Source of the DNA: Ensifer adhaerens
GTDB taxonomy: Bacteria > Pseudomonadota > Alphaproteobacteria > Rhizobiales > Rhizobiaceae
Direction of reading: 5' to 3'
DNA length: 64,000 nucleotides
Assembly: GCF_028993555.1 (NCBI RefSeq)
Contig: NZ_CP118610.1
Coordinates: forward strand, 248,001 to 312,000
In this document: piece by piece, positions 7,195 through 16,303 of the stretch
How positions within the stretch are numbered: position 1 is the first letter of the stretch
Layout: each line of letters starts with the position of its first letter
The notes under the pieces: generated by a model
What the model saw: only the letters and a program-made list of their open reading frames with translations
Told to the model about the DNA's origin: nothing
Database searches by the model: none
Position numbers and translations under genes: made by a program

Positions 7195-7829
7195 AAGATT
7201 TGAAATCAAAGACCTCACCAAGGAAGAGACGTCGGAGCTGCTGGGATCGGCTCCGGGCAAGGATGCTGGAGTCCCGACGCCGCCGAACTGATCCGGCCAC
7301 ATCGGTGGCCGTTCAACTTCTTGCCTTGTTTGCGACGATCTTCGGCCGAATGCCGCTTGTCCCGAACGTGGTGACTCCAGTTCCCTACGTTCCGCCGCCG
7401 CTCGCGCCGGGCGAGGCATATCGCAGGGATATCGCTCGACGTCTCGGAATTCCGTCGCGCTACGTCGACGTTGCTCTCGCGCAGGGCACAGTGCCGTACT
7501 CCATCTTGTTTGATCACGTGCGCCGAGGCGGCAAGAGCCGTGACGATGCCATGAAGGTTCTTCGACAACGGGCACCGGAAGCGTGCCAGGAATGGCTCAA
7601 TCATGTTGAACAGTGGGGTCTGTGGACCAGCCTTTTGCTGTGCCACGTTCGCGACGGCTTCGACGAAGACACAGACGTCAAGCTCCTTAAATCAACCCTT
7701 GCATGGCTCGACCCCGAGACGCTGGGGAGCGACGTGCTCGGCCCGATCGGTGCGGGAGCTTCACTGTCACCCGGAAATGGTCCAGTTAAACGAGAGCCCG
7801 ACGAGGACCCCAAGCCGCCAAAGCCCTAA
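7191..7829 (+). CDS. Hypothetical protein of the mobilisation operon
   Basis: This 212-residue protein begins at a GTG that overlaps the relaxase stop by 4 bases, so it is in the same operon. The first 35 residues are very basic (SKTSPRKRRRS, then ESRRRR). A short hydrophobic stretch (VAVQLLALFATIFG) follows, then a proline-rich piece (VPNVVTPVPYVPPPLAPGE). The remainder looks globular and helical (GIPSRYVDVALAQG, EWLNHVEQWGLW), with a proline and acid-rich end. I recognise no family. A DNA-binding or coupling accessory role is a guess from position only. Confidence 0.65.
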   Translation: MKDLKSKTSPRKRRRSCWDRLRARMLESRRRRTDPATSVAVQLLALFATIFGRMPLVPNVVTPVPYVPPPLAPGEAYRRDIARRLGIPSRYVDVALAQGTVPYSILFDHVRRGGKSRDDAMKVLRQRAPEACQEWLNHVEQWGLWTSLLLCHVRDGFDEDTDVKLLKSTLAWLDPETLGSDVLGPIGAGASLSPGNGPVKREPDEDPKPPKP

Positions 7830-7907
7830 AGACAGGGAAAAGCGCATTCGGCTCTTGCTATCCCAGTTCTCCTCCTACACTTTCTCGTTGAAGTCTGAGG
7901 GGATCAA

Positions 7908-8864
7908 ATGGCGGTACCGGATTACGAAACATTGATGCTTCCGGTCCTCAAGCTGTTTGCCGAGGGCGCGCCCAACGTTGCCGCATGCGTTCCCTCACTG
8001 CAGAAGCAATTCGACATTTCCGACGCAGAGGCAGCCGAACTCATCCCCAGCGGCCGGACGACCGTTCTGCAAAGTCGGGCGCATTGGGCACGGACCTATC
8101 TGGCGAAAGCCGGGTTGCTGACGTCTCCCCGGCGCAATCAACATGTTATCACAGACCTCGGTCGGCAGGTCCTGGCCTCCAATCCGGCGAAAATCGACAA
8201 TGATATGCTTGCCGGGTTCGAAGGCTTTGCGGATTGGATAGAACGCTCACGGCAGGGGGCTGACGCCGAGCCGGCGCAGACAGACATTCCCACGGCATCC
8301 ACAATCGTGGACCTCATGCCAATAGACGAAAGGCAGACGCCGGAAGACGCCATGTCGGCGGCGGCATCTCTCTTGGATGCCGCATTACGCGACGAACTCT
8401 TGGCGGTCCTCCAGCAGCTGTCTCCGCAGCGTTTCGAGCGCCTCATTCTCGATCTCCTGATCGCCATGGGGTACGGCGGCGGTGATATAGCGAATGGGCT
8501 AATGACGAAGGCCACAGGCGACGGCGGGATTGACGGCATCATCCACGAAGACGCGCTCGGACTGGACGCCGTCTATGTTCAGGCCAAACGATACGCGCCG
8601 GACAACAAGGTCAGCCGTCCCGACGTCCAGCGGTTCATCGGTTCCCTGACGGGAGAGGGTGCGACGAAGGGCGTTTTCGTGACGACGTCCGATTTCTCAA
8701 AGGACGCGCACGATTATCTCACCCGGGTCCAGCACCGCGTCGTCCTGATCAACGGACAACGGCTCGCGCGCCTCATGGTCCAACACGGCGTCGGCGTGCG
8801 CGTCCGCCAGACTTACAGAATCCAGAGCATCGACGAAGACTACTTCGCAGACGTTGCCGGGTGA
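7908..8864 (+). CDS. mrr: Mrr-like restriction endonuclease
   Basis: This 318-residue protein has a winged-helix N-terminal domain (about 1-100, typical of Mrr_N: PVLKLFAEGAP ... ARTYLAKAGLL). A linker and a PD-(D/E)XK nuclease domain follow (about 165-300). The catalytic pattern is GDGGIDGII with the aspartate near residue 208, followed by VYVQAKRY with the QAK near 225. Mrr enzymes cut modified DNA (type IV restriction). GAGGGG precedes the ATG. It lies 148 bases before the methyltransferase gene on the same strand, so it may work with the next four genes or be a separate barrier; a type IV enzyme beside an adenine methyltransferase must tolerate that mark. Confidence 0.9.
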   Translation: MAVPDYETLMLPVLKLFAEGAPNVAACVPSLQKQFDISDAEAAELIPSGRTTVLQSRAHWARTYLAKAGLLTSPRRNQHVITDLGRQVLASNPAKIDNDMLAGFEGFADWIERSRQGADAEPAQTDIPTASTIVDLMPIDERQTPEDAMSAAASLLDAALRDELLAVLQQLSPQRFERLILDLLIAMGYGGGDIANGLMTKATGDGGIDGIIHEDALGLDAVYVQAKRYAPDNKVSRPDVQRFIGSLTGEGATKGVFVTTSDFSKDAHDYLTRVQHRVVLINGQRLARLMVQHGVGVRVRQTYRIQSIDEDYFADVAG

Positions 8865-9012
8865 TCGAAGTCGATCGCGATAGAATATTGGAAGACTCCA
8901 ATCCTTCGCATGACGACTCAACTCCCATCCGCTATTGATCCTTCCTAACAATCTTCGATCCTCCACCACGAGAGGATCGACATAAGAACAAGAGAATGGA
9001 GGACGTCGCCGG

Positions 9013-11796
9013 ATGAACGCCGTCGAGATCGAAGAAGCCGTGTCCGTGCTCGCCAGCGAGCCGTTCGATGCCGGCGAGTTCCCGTTCGCCTTTCTCGCCG
9101 CATTCGGCAACAAGGAAACAACGATCAAGCGGCTGCGGACGTCGTCGGCGAATGCCTCGGATGTCGCAGGCGGTGTCCTCCAGAAGAGCAACATCCATAT
9201 CGCGGCATGTGGCGAGGGCGCAGTCGGCGAGACACTGGTTGCGCTGCGCAACAGTTCCAAGACCGCCTCAAACAAGGCCAAGTTCATCCTGGCGACGGAT
9301 GGCGTGACATTCGAGGCCGAAGACCTCACGAGCGGCGAAACGGTCGCCTGCGCCTATCCCGAGTTCCCGGATCATTTCGGTTTCTTCCTGCCGCTCGCGG
9401 GCATCACCACCGTCAAACAAATCCGTGAAAGCTCGTTCGACATCCGCGCCACCGGCCGGTTGAACAAGCTCTACGTCGAGCTTCTGAAGGACAACCCGGA
9501 ATGGGCGACGGCGGCGAGACGTCCGGACATGAACCATTTTATGGCGCGGCTGATCTTCTGCTTCTTCGCCGAGGATACCGATATCTTTAACGGTGAGGGT
9601 CTGTTTACAGCCACCATCAACCAGATGAGCGACCGTGATTCCTCGAATACACATGAGGTTATCAGCGCGCTTTTCCGGGCGATGAATACGAATATCGAAA
9701 AGCGCGCAGCAGAGAAGCTTCCGCGGTGGGCTGATGTCTTCCCTTACGTGAACGGCGGCCTGTTCTCAGGTAGCACGGAAGTTCCAACGTTCAGCAAGAT
9801 CGCGCGGTCCTATCTTCTCCATATCGGCGGCCTGAACTGGAAGATGATCAATCCCGACATCTTCGGGTCCATGATTCAGGCAGTCGCCGACGACGAGGAG
9901 CGCGGCGCGCTTGGCATGCACTACACCAGCGTGCCGAACATCCTGAAGGTACTAAATCCGTTGTTCCTCGACGACCTGCGAGAGAGGCTGGCGGAGGCTG
10001 GTGACAACGCGCGGAAGCTCCTTAACCTGCGCAATCGCATGTCACGTATCAGGGTTTTCGATCCGGCCTGCGGCTCCGGAAATTTCTTGGTCATCGCCTA
10101 CAAGCAATTGCGGGATATCGAGGCCGAAATCAATAAGCGAAGGGGGGAGCCGGATAGGCGAACTGAAATTCCGCTCACAAATTTCCGGGGCATTGAATTG
10201 CGGGACTTCCCGGCGGAGGTGGCGCGCCTTGCACTCATCATCGCCGAATACCAATGTGATGTTCTCTATCGCGGCCAGAAGGAGGCTTTGGCTGAGTTCC
10301 TCCCTCTGGACGCGCAGAACTGGATCGTCTGTGGTAATGCGCTACGGCTCGATTGGCTAAGCATTTGCCCGCCGACCGGAACGGGTGTGAAGCACCACGC
10401 GGACGACCTGTTCCACACGCCGCTTGCTCAGGCGCAGATCGATTTCGAGAATGAAGGCGGCGAGACATACATTTGCGGCAACCCGCCATATCTTGGAAGC
10501 AAGTGGCAAAGTGATGAGCAAAAGGAAGATTTGAAGGCGATCTTCAGTGCCCGCACTCCCGCGTGGAAGTCTCTCGATTACGTCTCCGGTTGGTTTATGA
10601 AGGCGGCCGATTACGGCCTAAAATCGAAATCGTCATCGGCATTCGTTTCGACGAATTCCATTTGCCAAGGGCAGCAGGTTCCAATCTTGTGGCCCCTCGT
10701 GTTTGAAACTGGCCATCAGATTTCCTTCGCTCATACTTCATTTAAGTGGACCAATCTCGCAAGCCACAACGCCGGTGTAATTGTCGCCATAGTCGCGATA
10801 TCACGAGAAGCGCCGTCACCCAGAAGGCTGTTTTCTGTGGCTGACGATGGTTCGGTAATTGAGCGGCAGGTGAGCAACATCAACGCATACCTCGTAGCGG
10901 GGGCCAATCGGACTATTAACGTCGAGCGAAGCCCGATCGGAAACTTGTCACCTATGTTGTTCGGAAACATGCCGCGAGACGGCGGACACTTCATCCTCTC
11001 GGCGGACGAGAGGACGCAACTTATACACTCCTATCCTGAGCTTGCTCGGTTCATCCGGCCGTATCTGGGGTCTGAGCAGATGATCCAAGGAAAGCCCCGC
11101 TGGTGCGTCTGGATTGAAGCAAAAGATTCTGAGTTTGCCGCGGCGCATCCATATTTGCGGACCTTGTTGAGTCGCGTGCGCGAATTCCGCTCCGATAGCG
11201 CGGCCGCATCAACTCGGGATTTTGCCTCCAAACCATACCGCTTCGTTCAAATCGCGGGAACTGCCAAGCGCTACACGCTGGCGGTCGCAAAGGTGTCCTC
11301 CGAAAGAAGACCCTATCTGCCGGTTCACCTGTTTGATCGGGAGACGATCGTTAGCGATCTATTGTTCGCGCTCTACGATGCGCCGTTGTGGAACATGTCA
11401 ATCGTGGCGTCACGCCTTCATCTGGTTTGGATCGCCACTGTCTGTGGCAAGCTCAAAACCGATTTCCGCTATTCCAATACCCTGGGCTGGAATACGTTCC
11501 CGGTGCCTGCGCTCACCGAGAAGAATAAGGCCGACCTCACCCGCTGCGCCGAGGACATCCTTTTGGCCCGGGAGGCACATTTCCCGTCGACGATCGCCGA
11601 TCTCTACGACCCGGACACGATGCCGGCCGACCTGCGCGCCGCGCACGAACGCAACGACGAGGTCTTGGAACGCATCTATATCGGGCGGCGCTTCCGCAAC
11701 GACACCGAGCGGCTGGAGAAGCTGTTCGACCTTTACACACGTATGACGGCGGTCGATGAACCAACCATGCGGCGTGGAAGAGGGGCACGCAGATGA
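9013..11796 (+). CDS. MmeI-like class I SAM-dependent DNA adenine methyltransferase
   Basis: This is a 927-residue protein. The segment MARLIFCFFAEDTDIF (about 175-190) is typical of the MmeI/YeeA family. SAM motif I is VFDPACGSGNFL near residue 348, and the catalytic NPPY motif of N6-adenine methyltransferases is at 490-493. The C-terminal third would be the target-recognition region. Length is close to MmeI (about 920), but I do not see a clear PD-(D/E)XK nuclease motif at the N-terminus, so cleavage may be done by neighbours. GGAGGA precedes the ATG. The stop overlaps the PLD nuclease start (ATGA). It probably marks host DNA as self for the system. Confidence 0.85.
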   Translation: MNAVEIEEAVSVLASEPFDAGEFPFAFLAAFGNKETTIKRLRTSSANASDVAGGVLQKSNIHIAACGEGAVGETLVALRNSSKTASNKAKFILATDGVTFEAEDLTSGETVACAYPEFPDHFGFFLPLAGITTVKQIRESSFDIRATGRLNKLYVELLKDNPEWATAARRPDMNHFMARLIFCFFAEDTDIFNGEGLFTATINQMSDRDSSNTHEVISALFRAMNTNIEKRAAEKLPRWADVFPYVNGGLFSGSTEVPTFSKIARSYLLHIGGLNWKMINPDIFGSMIQAVADDEERGALGMHYTSVPNILKVLNPLFLDDLRERLAEAGDNARKLLNLRNRMSRIRVFDPACGSGNFLVIAYKQLRDIEAEINKRRGEPDRRTEIPLTNFRGIELRDFPAEVARLALIIAEYQCDVLYRGQKEALAEFLPLDAQNWIVCGNALRLDWLSICPPTGTGVKHHADDLFHTPLAQAQIDFENEGGETYICGNPPYLGSKWQSDEQKEDLKAIFSARTPAWKSLDYVSGWFMKAADYGLKSKSSSAFVSTNSICQGQQVPILWPLVFETGHQISFAHTSFKWTNLASHNAGVIVAIVAISREAPSPRRLFSVADDGSVIERQVSNINAYLVAGANRTINVERSPIGNLSPMLFGNMPRDGGHFILSADERTQLIHSYPELARFIRPYLGSEQMIQGKPRWCVWIEAKDSEFAAAHPYLRTLLSRVREFRSDSAAASTRDFASKPYRFVQIAGTAKRYTLAVAKVSSERRPYLPVHLFDRETIVSDLLFALYDAPLWNMSIVASRLHLVWIATVCGKLKTDFRYSNTLGWNTFPVPALTEKNKADLTRCAEDILLAREAHFPSTIADLYDPDTMPADLRAAHERNDEVLERIYIGRRFRNDTERLEKLFDLYTRMTAVDEPTMRRGRGARR

Positions 11797-12824
11797 AGGC
11801 GAAAGCGTTTATCCAGTCTGCCAATGATCAGCCGACGACACTGGCAGAGCTACTTCGTGTTCACAAATGGGCGGTGACAGAGGCTTTTCTGGGACTCTAT
11901 GCCTACGCTACACAGTCTGGGGCAGTAGCATTCGATTTAGCTGTAGGCGATGGCTTCTGGAATGATATTCCATCGAGGTGGTTGTTTGGAATTGACTATG
12001 GCCGGACCCAGCCTCAAGCCCTCAGATATATGATCGAAAAATCAAATGCTGAGGTACGAGTTTACGATGGCGCTTGGGTTGTGGAGAAGGATGGTTTCCT
12101 CCCACGCCGTGACTTCCACATGAAGACAAGTTTCCTGATCAACAACAGCAATGGTCGCTATGGCATGGTTGTAGGGTCAGGAAACTTCTCATCCAACGGA
12201 CTTCGCCAGGCCGCTGAGTGCGGCGCGAGCTTCCTCGCGAGCCAAAAGCTAGAATTTACAAAGACATTTCGTTCTGCATACGAGTCTGCGGAGAATCTCT
12301 GGAATGTAGCGACTCCTGCGCAGGATATTATCGAGGAATACGAAAAGAGGTGGAACTCCTCTCAGGCTAGTTCGGCTGGGGACTCCGATGAACCTGCTCC
12401 GAATTATGACGAAGTTGGAGCCTTTTGGATTGAGGCAGGATACGTAACACGAAACAGGGGGCCAGAAAAACCAGGGAATCAAATCGATATGCCGCGCGGT
12501 ATGAATCGGTATTTTGGCTTCGATGCTCCTGAAAACTTGGCAGTAAACTCCATCATTGGGAATGTAACGTTTGAGTCTCCCTCTGGCGAATTGGTTTCCA
12601 ATAATCTCAGACTAGGAAACAACAAGATGGAGAAAATCTCACTGCCAATACCCGAGACGCACGGTTTCGACATGTACGACGGAAAGGTACTCGTTTTCTC
12701 TCCTATTGGAGATCGCTTTCGAATGCGGGCCTTGGAGGCCGCAGACTTCGAAACTGCGTTCGGTCACAGGCTGGGAGCTGTGCGATCGATGGGAAGTGGA
12801 AGACGATACGGATATATCAAGTGA
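11793..12824 (+). CDS. PLD-type nuclease (restriction endonuclease-like)
   Basis: The protein is 343 residues. A phospholipase D-type active site is visible: FHMKTSFLI with H109 and K111, followed by GSGNFSSNGL at about 128-137. Only one such motif is present, so the active site would form in a dimer, as in BfiI/NgoFVII-type PLD nucleases. The C-terminal half has no motif I recognise. The start overlaps the methyltransferase stop by 4 bases, which suggests coupled synthesis. The gene is visibly richer in A and T than both neighbours, so it may have joined the set separately. It is the most likely cutting subunit, with GIY-YIG as a second candidate. Confidence 0.8.
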   Translation: MKAKAFIQSANDQPTTLAELLRVHKWAVTEAFLGLYAYATQSGAVAFDLAVGDGFWNDIPSRWLFGIDYGRTQPQALRYMIEKSNAEVRVYDGAWVVEKDGFLPRRDFHMKTSFLINNSNGRYGMVVGSGNFSSNGLRQAAECGASFLASQKLEFTKTFRSAYESAENLWNVATPAQDIIEEYEKRWNSSQASSAGDSDEPAPNYDEVGAFWIEAGYVTRNRGPEKPGNQIDMPRGMNRYFGFDAPENLAVNSIIGNVTFESPSGELVSNNLRLGNNKMEKISLPIPETHGFDMYDGKVLVFSPIGDRFRMRALEAADFETAFGHRLGAVRSMGSGRRYGYIK

Positions 12825-12976
12825 GCAGCGTTAATTGGGTCGCAACGTTAGCATTGGTTCCTCGACACCAGAAATAGCAATTCGACCAAAGCCAAAGGGG
12901 TTGGCACGCGACCAAGACGGGTGCGCGCCGTGCAATATTTTCCTTCTGCAGGTCCCGTCTAAACCTTGAACGTCAG

Positions 12977-15055
12977 ATGGATGAAGTAGCCATGACCAAA
13001 ACCATCCCTTCCGTTTCCATGCGCACCGCCGGGACAGGCGCTTCCACCAAAGCGAACGAACTCGGCATGCGCACTATGCAAGAACGGGCCTACGAACATC
13101 GTGGCGAGCAATACCTGCTGATCAAGTCGCCTCCGGCGTCGGGCAAGTCGCGCGCCCTGATGTTCATCGCGCTCGACAAACTCCATAACCAGAACGTCCG
13201 CAAGGCCATCATCGTCGTTCCGGAACGGTCGATCGGCGGCAGCTTCGCCGACGAGCCGCTGTCGAAATACGGGTTCTGGGCCGACTGGGAAGTGAAGCCC
13301 CAGTGGAACCTCTGCAACGTCGCGGGCATCGACAATTCGTCCGTGGCGAGGTCCAAGGTCAAGGCCGTCGGTCAGTTCCTAGAAAGTGATGATCGGGTCT
13401 TGGTCTGCACCCATGCAACATTCCGGTTCGCTGTCGAGGAACTCGGCGTCGAAGCCTTCGACGATTGCCTCATCGCCGTGGACGAGTTCCACCATGTCTC
13501 GGCGAACCCGGACAACAAGCTCGGCGCGCAACTCGGACAGTTCCTGTCCCGCGACAGGGTGCACCTGGTCGCAATGACGGGGTCTTACTTTCGCGGCGAC
13601 GCCGAAGCCGTGCTTGCGCCGCAGGACGAGTCGAAGTTCGTCACCGTCACCTATACGTACTATGAACAGCTCAACGGCTACGATTACCTGAAGTCTCTGA
13701 ATATAGGCTACTATTTCTATTCCGGCCGTTACCTTGACGCGATCACCGAAGTGCTCGACCCGAGCCTCAAGACCATCGTGCACATCCCGAACGTGAATTC
13801 GCGGGAAAGCACGAAGGACAAGGTGAAGGAAGTCAACGAGATCATGGATGCACTCGGCAATTGGGAGGGTGAAGACCCCGCGACGGGGTTCCACCGCGTC
13901 CGGCTTCCCGACGGGCGTCTCATCAAAGTCGCTGACCTGGTGGACGACGAGCCGGCGCGGCGTGACAAGGTCGTTTCCGCATTGAAAGACCCCGCGCACC
14001 GCAACGACCGTGATCATGTCGACATCATCATCGCGCTCGGCATGGCGAAGGAAGGCTTCGATTGGATATGGTGCGAGCACGCGCTGACGGTCGGCTACCG
14101 CGCCAGCCTCACCGAAATCATCCAGATCATCGGTCGCGCCACACGCGACGCCCCCGGCAAGACCTCGGCGCGCTTCACGAACCTGATCGCCGAACCGGAC
14201 GCGAGCGAAGAGGCTGTGGTCGATGCAGTCAACGATACGCTAAAGGCCATCGCCGCGAGCCTCCTGATGGAACAGGTTCTAGCGCCGCGATTCAACTTCA
14301 CGCCCAAGAATGCCGAGAGCGGCCCGTTGCCGGACTTCGACTATGGCGACAAGGGATATGACCCCAAGGGCACGAATGTTGGCTTCAACGAGGCGACGGG
14401 CCAGTTTCATTTCGAGATTAACGGCCTTGTCACGCCGCAGAGCAACGAGGCCAAGCGTATTTGCCAGGAAGACCTTAATGAGGTGATCACCGCCTTCGTG
14501 CAGGACAAGCCCGCCCTGGAAAAGGGCTTGTTCGATGACGAGACCGTGCCAGAGGAATTGACGCAGGTCCGCATGGGCAAGATAGTCAAGGAGCGCTATC
14601 CAGAGCTCAGCGACGTCGATCAGGAAGCCATACGGCAGCATGCCATCGCCGCCTTGAACTTGACTCAGAAGGCAAAGGCGATTGCGGCGGAAATGGAAGA
14701 TGCCGGACAGTTGAAAGGCGGATCGGCGCTGATCGACGGGGTCCGGAAATTTGCCATGGACGTCCGTAGTCTCGATATCGACATGATCGACCGGATCAAC
14801 CCGTTCGAAGCTGCCTATTCGATCCTGGCGAAGTCCCTGAGCGAACAGACCTTGAAACAAGTCGCCGCGGTAATCGCAAGCAAGAAGGTTAGCATCCCTT
14901 ACGAAGAGGCGCGCGATCTCGCACTTCGAGCCCGCAAGTTCAAGGAAGAACGTGGCCGCGCGCCGGACATAACTTCCCAGGATGCATGGGAGAAGCGGCT
15001 GGCCGAGGGCGTCGCGGCATTGAAACGCTATGTCGAGCAGAAGCACAATGGTTGA
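12977..15055 (+). CDS. DEAD/DEAH-box superfamily 2 helicase
   Basis: The 692-residue protein has the SF2 order of motifs: Walker A SPPASGKSRAL (about 50-60), the DEXH-type box DEFHH near 168, MTGSY as motif III, and motif VI QIIGRATR near 385. The C-terminal 250 residues are an extension without a motif I recognise. The protein would use ATP to translocate on DNA, as helicase subunits of type I/III restriction and DISARM-like systems do. The ATG at 12977 is used; a second ATG at 12992 is possible. It ends 8 bases inside the next gene, so helicase and GIY-YIG nuclease are coupled. Confidence 0.88.
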   Translation: MDEVAMTKTIPSVSMRTAGTGASTKANELGMRTMQERAYEHRGEQYLLIKSPPASGKSRALMFIALDKLHNQNVRKAIIVVPERSIGGSFADEPLSKYGFWADWEVKPQWNLCNVAGIDNSSVARSKVKAVGQFLESDDRVLVCTHATFRFAVEELGVEAFDDCLIAVDEFHHVSANPDNKLGAQLGQFLSRDRVHLVAMTGSYFRGDAEAVLAPQDESKFVTVTYTYYEQLNGYDYLKSLNIGYYFYSGRYLDAITEVLDPSLKTIVHIPNVNSRESTKDKVKEVNEIMDALGNWEGEDPATGFHRVRLPDGRLIKVADLVDDEPARRDKVVSALKDPAHRNDRDHVDIIIALGMAKEGFDWIWCEHALTVGYRASLTEIIQIIGRATRDAPGKTSARFTNLIAEPDASEEAVVDAVNDTLKAIAASLLMEQVLAPRFNFTPKNAESGPLPDFDYGDKGYDPKGTNVGFNEATGQFHFEINGLVTPQSNEAKRICQEDLNEVITAFVQDKPALEKGLFDDETVPEELTQVRMGKIVKERYPELSDVDQEAIRQHAIAALNLTQKAKAIAAEMEDAGQLKGGSALIDGVRKFAMDVRSLDIDMIDRINPFEAAYSILAKSLSEQTLKQVAAVIASKKVSIPYEEARDLALRARKFKEERGRAPDITSQDAWEKRLAEGVAALKRYVEQKHNG

Positions 15056-16229
15056 TATTTCCGACGAAGACCTTCTTGCCGAACTTGATGCGGCACCGGA
15101 GGCCAAGAAGCAGACTGCCAGAACGCCGCGCGAGGAACGCATCATTGCCGGATTTGAAGACATCATGCGGTTCTGGGAAGAGCATGGCCGTGTCCCCCAG
15201 CACGGTGAATCGCGCGACATCTTCGAACGCCTGTATGCCGTCCAGCTTGATCGGCTGCGCGAGCAGGACGACTGCCGCGCGCTGCTTCAGGAATACGACC
15301 GGTACGGATTGCTGGCAGCGGCCACAGCGCCCAAGAATGAAATCGAAGACCTCGATGACGACGTCCTGCTTGCCGAACTGGGTGTCGAACCGGTCGGCGA
15401 TGTAGACCTCACGAACCTCACCCATGTGAAACCACGGACCGAGGTCCGCGCTGCCGAGGAGGTTGCCAACCGCAGCATTTGCGAAGACTTCGAAACTTTC
15501 AAATCCCTGTTCGCGCGAGTGCAGCAGGACCTGGAGTCCGGAGTTCGGCAGACGCGTCCGTTCGAGCTGAAGGCAGAAATCCAACCGGGTGCCTGGTTCA
15601 TCGTCGGCGGACAGAAGGCCTATGTCGCGGAAATGGGCGAACAGTTCCTTACGGAGCATGGACGAACCGACGCGAGACTACGCGTAATCTTCGACAACGG
15701 CACCGAGAGCAACATGCTCATGCGTTCTCTTCAACGCGCGCTCAACAAGGACGATGCCGGCCGCAGAATTACAGACCCCATCGCGGGACCGCTCTTCTCC
15801 GGACAGAAGACAGACGGCGACATCGAGAGCGGGACGATCTATGTCTTGCGCAGCCATTCCGACCATCCGATGGTGGTGGCAAATCGAGACCTCGTTCACA
15901 AGGTAGGCGTCACCAACATGTCCGTCGAACAGCGGATCGCTGGAGCGCGTCTTCAATCGACTTACCTTCTCGCCGACGTCGAGATAATCGCCGAATACAA
16001 GCTGTTCAACATCAACCGGACCAAATTGGAGCATGTGCTGCATCGAGTACTCTCCCCGGCGCGCCTGGACCTTACGATCAAGGATCGCTTCGGCAATCCG
16101 GTGAAACCGGAGGAGTGGTATCTAGTGCCGCTGTATGTCATCGACGAGGTGGTGGAGAAGGTGAAGGACGGCACGATCACGGGGTATGAGTATGACCCCG
16201 CCGAGGCAAGGTTGAAGTTAGCGCGCTAA
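15048..16229 (+). CDS. GIY-YIG nuclease family protein (T5orf172-like)
   Basis: The protein is 393 residues. The N-terminal part is acidic and helical (ISDEDLLAELDAAPEAKK, repeated later as LDDDVLLAELGVEP). The C-terminal third carries a GIY-YIG-like domain: GTIYVLRSHSD near residue 263, then VHKVGVTNMSVEQRIAGAR with the conserved arginine, as in T5orf172/MUG113 nucleases. The duplicated DDxxLAEL motif may bind a partner such as the helicase. The ATG at 15048 lies inside the helicase gene. Nuclease activity is inferred from the family. Confidence 0.78.
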   Translation: MVDISDEDLLAELDAAPEAKKQTARTPREERIIAGFEDIMRFWEEHGRVPQHGESRDIFERLYAVQLDRLREQDDCRALLQEYDRYGLLAAATAPKNEIEDLDDDVLLAELGVEPVGDVDLTNLTHVKPRTEVRAAEEVANRSICEDFETFKSLFARVQQDLESGVRQTRPFELKAEIQPGAWFIVGGQKAYVAEMGEQFLTEHGRTDARLRVIFDNGTESNMLMRSLQRALNKDDAGRRITDPIAGPLFSGQKTDGDIESGTIYVLRSHSDHPMVVANRDLVHKVGVTNMSVEQRIAGARLQSTYLLADVEIIAEYKLFNINRTKLEHVLHRVLSPARLDLTIKDRFGNPVKPEEWYLVPLYVIDEVVEKVKDGTITGYEYDPAEARLKLAR

Positions 16230-16303
16230 GACCCTGGCTCTTGCAGCCGTTCCAATGCGCGGCCCACGGAAGACATGGTGTCGTGCCTGGGCCAATGCTC
16301 CGA

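Noticed and set aside
9013..11796. A self-sufficient type IIL restriction-modification enzyme like MmeI
   Set aside because: Length and methyltransferase motifs agree, but I see no N-terminal D...ExK nuclease motif; a profile search could overturn this.
9013..16229. A standard DISARM system
   Set aside because: No DUF1998 protein (DrmB) and no large DrmA-type helicase is present; only the methyltransferase and PLD parts are similar.
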